NCBI GenBank assembly: GCA_031271725.1
Contig: JAISVE010000116.1
Location: 1 to 5,923, forward strand
DNA from: Bacteroidales bacterium
GTDB taxonomy: Bacteria > Bacteroidota > Bacteroidia > Bacteroidales > P3
Direction: 5' to 3'
DNA length: 5,923 nt
Positions 4,703-5,923 of this stretch are shown in pieces (the stretch's first letter is position 1; every line of letters starts with the position of its first letter). A program made the position numbers and the translations under genes. The notes beneath the pieces were generated by a model. The model did no database searches and had not been told where the DNA came from. It was given only the letters and a program-made list of their open reading frames with translations.

Positions 4703-5713
4703 CTACTTTGCAACAATAATTTGCTCTCTAACAAGTTCACCACCGCCTTCTACATGCAAGAAATATGTGCCTTTGCGTAAAGACGAAAGATTAAATATTA
4801 CAGGTTGAGGTACTCCGTCTTGATAACCATGTGTAAACTGAATTTGCCGTAAAACCGTACCCGAAGCATCAAACAACTTTACAGAATAGGTTTCCATTTG
4901 ATTGTTTGTAGTTATCGATTGTACGCTAATATTTTGCACTACGGATAATTCGTCAGAATCTTCCATTGTAGGTAATTGTTCAAAAGTTATGGTAAGTTCG
5001 TCGGTAGTGGGGTTTGGGGAGTAGGAAAACATAATTGGTCTACATATACCCGCATCCTTCTTATATTCTATTGTTACAAAATCACTCCAGCCACAGTAGT
5101 TTCGCAAACGAACTTGTATATGTGCAGGATTCAACATACTGAAGCCCAGTTTAACTACTTGTAGTTCCTGAGTAAAATGATTGCCACCAAGCAACCCTCC
5201 GGTAGTGGGATTAACAAGAGTAACCTCAGGAGTAGGAAGAGAAACCCATTCAGCTTCTATAAGACCATAAAATGGCGGAAACATATCAATTCCGTGATAT
5301 GTTACTTTATCTGTGAATGTACAGGGTTTATAAGGCACCCTCCCTGAGTTTTTAATACTACTTATGTGTTCTGCCTTAGGCGGCGTACCTACATAGACAC
5401 TTTTATTGGGGACAGAAAAAGAACAGCCATTATAATTTACAGTTGCTCCTATTGTCGAGGAGCCCGGACAATCCATAAAATAGGACGGATTCGGCATCAA
5501 ACAAATGTTTCCGGCTCCTGTTGACGAACACATTTGTAAAAAATCTTCATTAAACTGCCATTGCACAGTTGCTCCAGCCGGCAAACTTGCAATAGAAAAT
5601 ATTTCTTCTTCAGAAACTGTATTAGAGCCGGTAATGGTAAGATTTAAGGAAGCCCCATAAGCAGCACAAGCAGCTTGAACAGCAGCATATGCATCTACAA
5701 ACCCATAACCCAT
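4703..5713 (-). CDS. Downstream part: end of S8 domain, Ig/PKD-like linker, T9SS type A sorting domain
   Basis: 336 codons after the in-frame stop, ending at TAG (4705-4703). Residues 1-17 complete the last helix of the subtilase domain (Gly-Phe-Val-Asp-Ala-Tyr-Ala-Ala-Val). Residues 22-110 look like a PKD/Ig-like beta domain common in Bacteroidota exoproteins (Leu-Pro-Ala-Gly-Ala-Thr-Val-Gln-Trp). Residues 111-225 are another beta-rich, Cys-containing region I do not recognise. Residues 229-336 are a T9SS type A C-terminal domain: Tyr-Ser-Pro-Asn-Pro-Thr-Thr-Asp-Glu-Leu-Thr-Ile, then Val-Lys-Leu-Phe-Asp-Ala-Ser-Gly, Leu-Arg-Lys-Gly-Thr-Tyr-Phe-Leu and a terminal Gln-Ile-Ile-Val-Ala-Lys. In T9SS such a domain guides export across the outer membrane and is removed at the surface. 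As a stand-alone protein it has no signal peptide, so independent function is doubtful. Confidence 0.7.
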   Translation of the reverse strand: MGYGFVDAYAAVQAACAAYGASLNLTITGSNTVSEEEIFSIASLPAGATVQWQFNEDFLQMCSSTGAGNICLMPNPSYFMDCPGSSTIGATVNYNGCSFSVPNKSVYVGTPPKAEHISSIKNSGRVPYKPCTFTDKVTYHGIDMFPPFYGLIEAEWVSLPTPEVTLVNPTTGGLLGGNHFTQELQVVKLGFSMLNPAHIQVRLRNYCGWSDFVTIEYKKDAGICRPIMFSYSPNPTTDELTITFEQLPTMEDSDELSVVQNISVQSITTNNQMETYSVKLFDASGTVLRQIQFTHGYQDGVPQPVIFNLSSLRKGTYFLHVEGGGELVREQIIVAK

Positions 5714-5923
5714 TTACTCATGCCATGTTCCATTAGGCCTTCCGGAAGTTGTAGAGTAACTGTATAAATCTGTTCTTGTTTTTTGAGCCGTACTTTCAAT
5801 TATATCCTGCACTTGTTGAGCTGTTAAATTAGGGTTAGCAGACAATATAAGAGCAGCAACACCTGACACATGAGCTGCTGCTGCGGAAGTGCCATAAAAA
5901 AGAGGATCATATCCCCAAGATGA
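5714..5923 (-). CDS. Upstream part: S8 catalytic domain fragment with Ser motif (partial, ends at the premature stop)
   Basis: 69 sense codons and a TAA. The piece contains Gly-Thr-Ser-Ala-Ala-Ala-Ala-His-Val-Ser-Gly followed by Val-Ala-Ala-Leu-Ile-Leu-Ser and Asn-Pro-Asn-Leu-Thr-Ala-Gln-Gln-Val, the classic subtilase nucleophile motif and the helix after it. The catalytic Ser codon is at 5887-5885. The usual Pro before His (GTSMAAPHV) is Ala here, and the Ala run is encoded by GCA-GCA-GCA-GCT. The 5' part of the gene continues beyond the window. Confidence 0.8.
   Translation of the reverse strand, partial: SSWGYDPLFYGTSAAAAHVSGVAALILSANPNLTAQQVQDIIESTAQKTRTDLYSYSTTSGRPNGTWHE

Larger units (their letters stand above)
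4703..5923 (-). pseudogene. Subtilisin-like (S8) protease with T9SS sorting domain, interrupted by an in-frame TAA
   Basis: One frame runs through the whole interval on the minus strand, broken only by TAA at 5716-5714. Before the stop lies the Ser-motif end of a peptidase S8 catalytic domain; after it, the catalytic domain finishes and a linker and secretion domain follow. The protein breaks at a place where S8 proteases are continuous (Trp-His-Glu-stop-Met-Gly-Tyr-Gly-Phe-Val-Asp-Ala-Tyr). The Met just after the stop is therefore probably the conserved internal Met of that motif rather than a real start. A single-base change from AAA, CAA or GAA to TAA would explain it. The truncated product would lack the T9SS signal needed for export. 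The Asp and His of the triad lie outside the window. Alternatives are a sequencing error or stop readthrough. Confidence 0.75.

Noticed and set aside
4976..5164. 62-codon plus-strand ORF opposite the T9SS protein
   Set aside because: Antisense to a recognisable sorting-domain region, with no ribosome-binding site or domain.
5711..5713. ATG at 5713 as the real start of a 336-residue protein
   Set aside because: It follows a stop in a frame that continues the S8 domain upstream, matches the conserved internal Met of the motif, and gives no signal peptide although the protein carries a T9SS sorting domain.

Overview
The window looks like AT-rich Bacteroidota (probably Bacteroidales) chromosome. 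Four signs agree: a lipoprotein with an acidic stretch right after the lipobox cysteine; an OMP_b-brl_3-type outer membrane barrel with a carboxypeptidase-regulatory-like N-terminus; a subtilase carrying a type IX secretion (T9SS) C-terminal sorting domain; and an AT-rich 5' leader without a Shine-Dalgarno sequence before the lipoprotein gene. I cannot name the species.

Layout. (1) Positions 1-774, minus strand: two tandem paralogous lipoprotein genes. The left one (1-82) is cut by the window edge after 27 codons. The second (207-704) is complete. A direct repeat (1-152 and 623-774, 7 mismatches in 152) covers the upstream region, leader and signal peptide of both. (2) Positions 705-1086: a divergent intergenic region holding the lipoprotein control region, several hairpins, a TTGCAT/ATGCAA dyad, a possible 22-codon leader ORF behind a GAGGAG ribosome-binding site, and a long imperfect inverted repeat ending on the start of the next gene. 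(3) Positions 1087-1920, plus: a membrane-anchored LuxR-type regulator with a probable PAS-like sensor region. (4) Positions 1921-2084: a short intergenic region with GC-richer repeated motifs and a -7-like element directly before the next ATG. (5) Positions 2085-4565, plus: an outer membrane beta-barrel/TonB-dependent-receptor-like protein with an extreme Gly-rich tail. (6) Positions 4566-4702: a convergent gap with a terminator hairpin. (7) Positions 4703-5923, minus: the 3' part of a subtilisin-like (S8) protease gene with T9SS sorting domain, interrupted by an in-frame TAA at 5714-5716.

How it may work together. The products are mostly cell-envelope or secreted: lipoproteins probably at the outer membrane, an outer membrane barrel, and a T9SS-exported protease that is probably broken. 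The LuxR-type regulator sits upstream of, and in the same direction as, the barrel gene and divergent from the lipoproteins, so it could control either; this is inference from position only.

The most intriguing part is 943-1106. A short SD-preceded ORF ends inside the left arm of an inverted repeat whose right arm covers the TTG start of the regulator, an arrangement that would suit translational coupling or attenuation. The second notable point is the nonsense codon separating the protease catalytic domain from its secretion signal.
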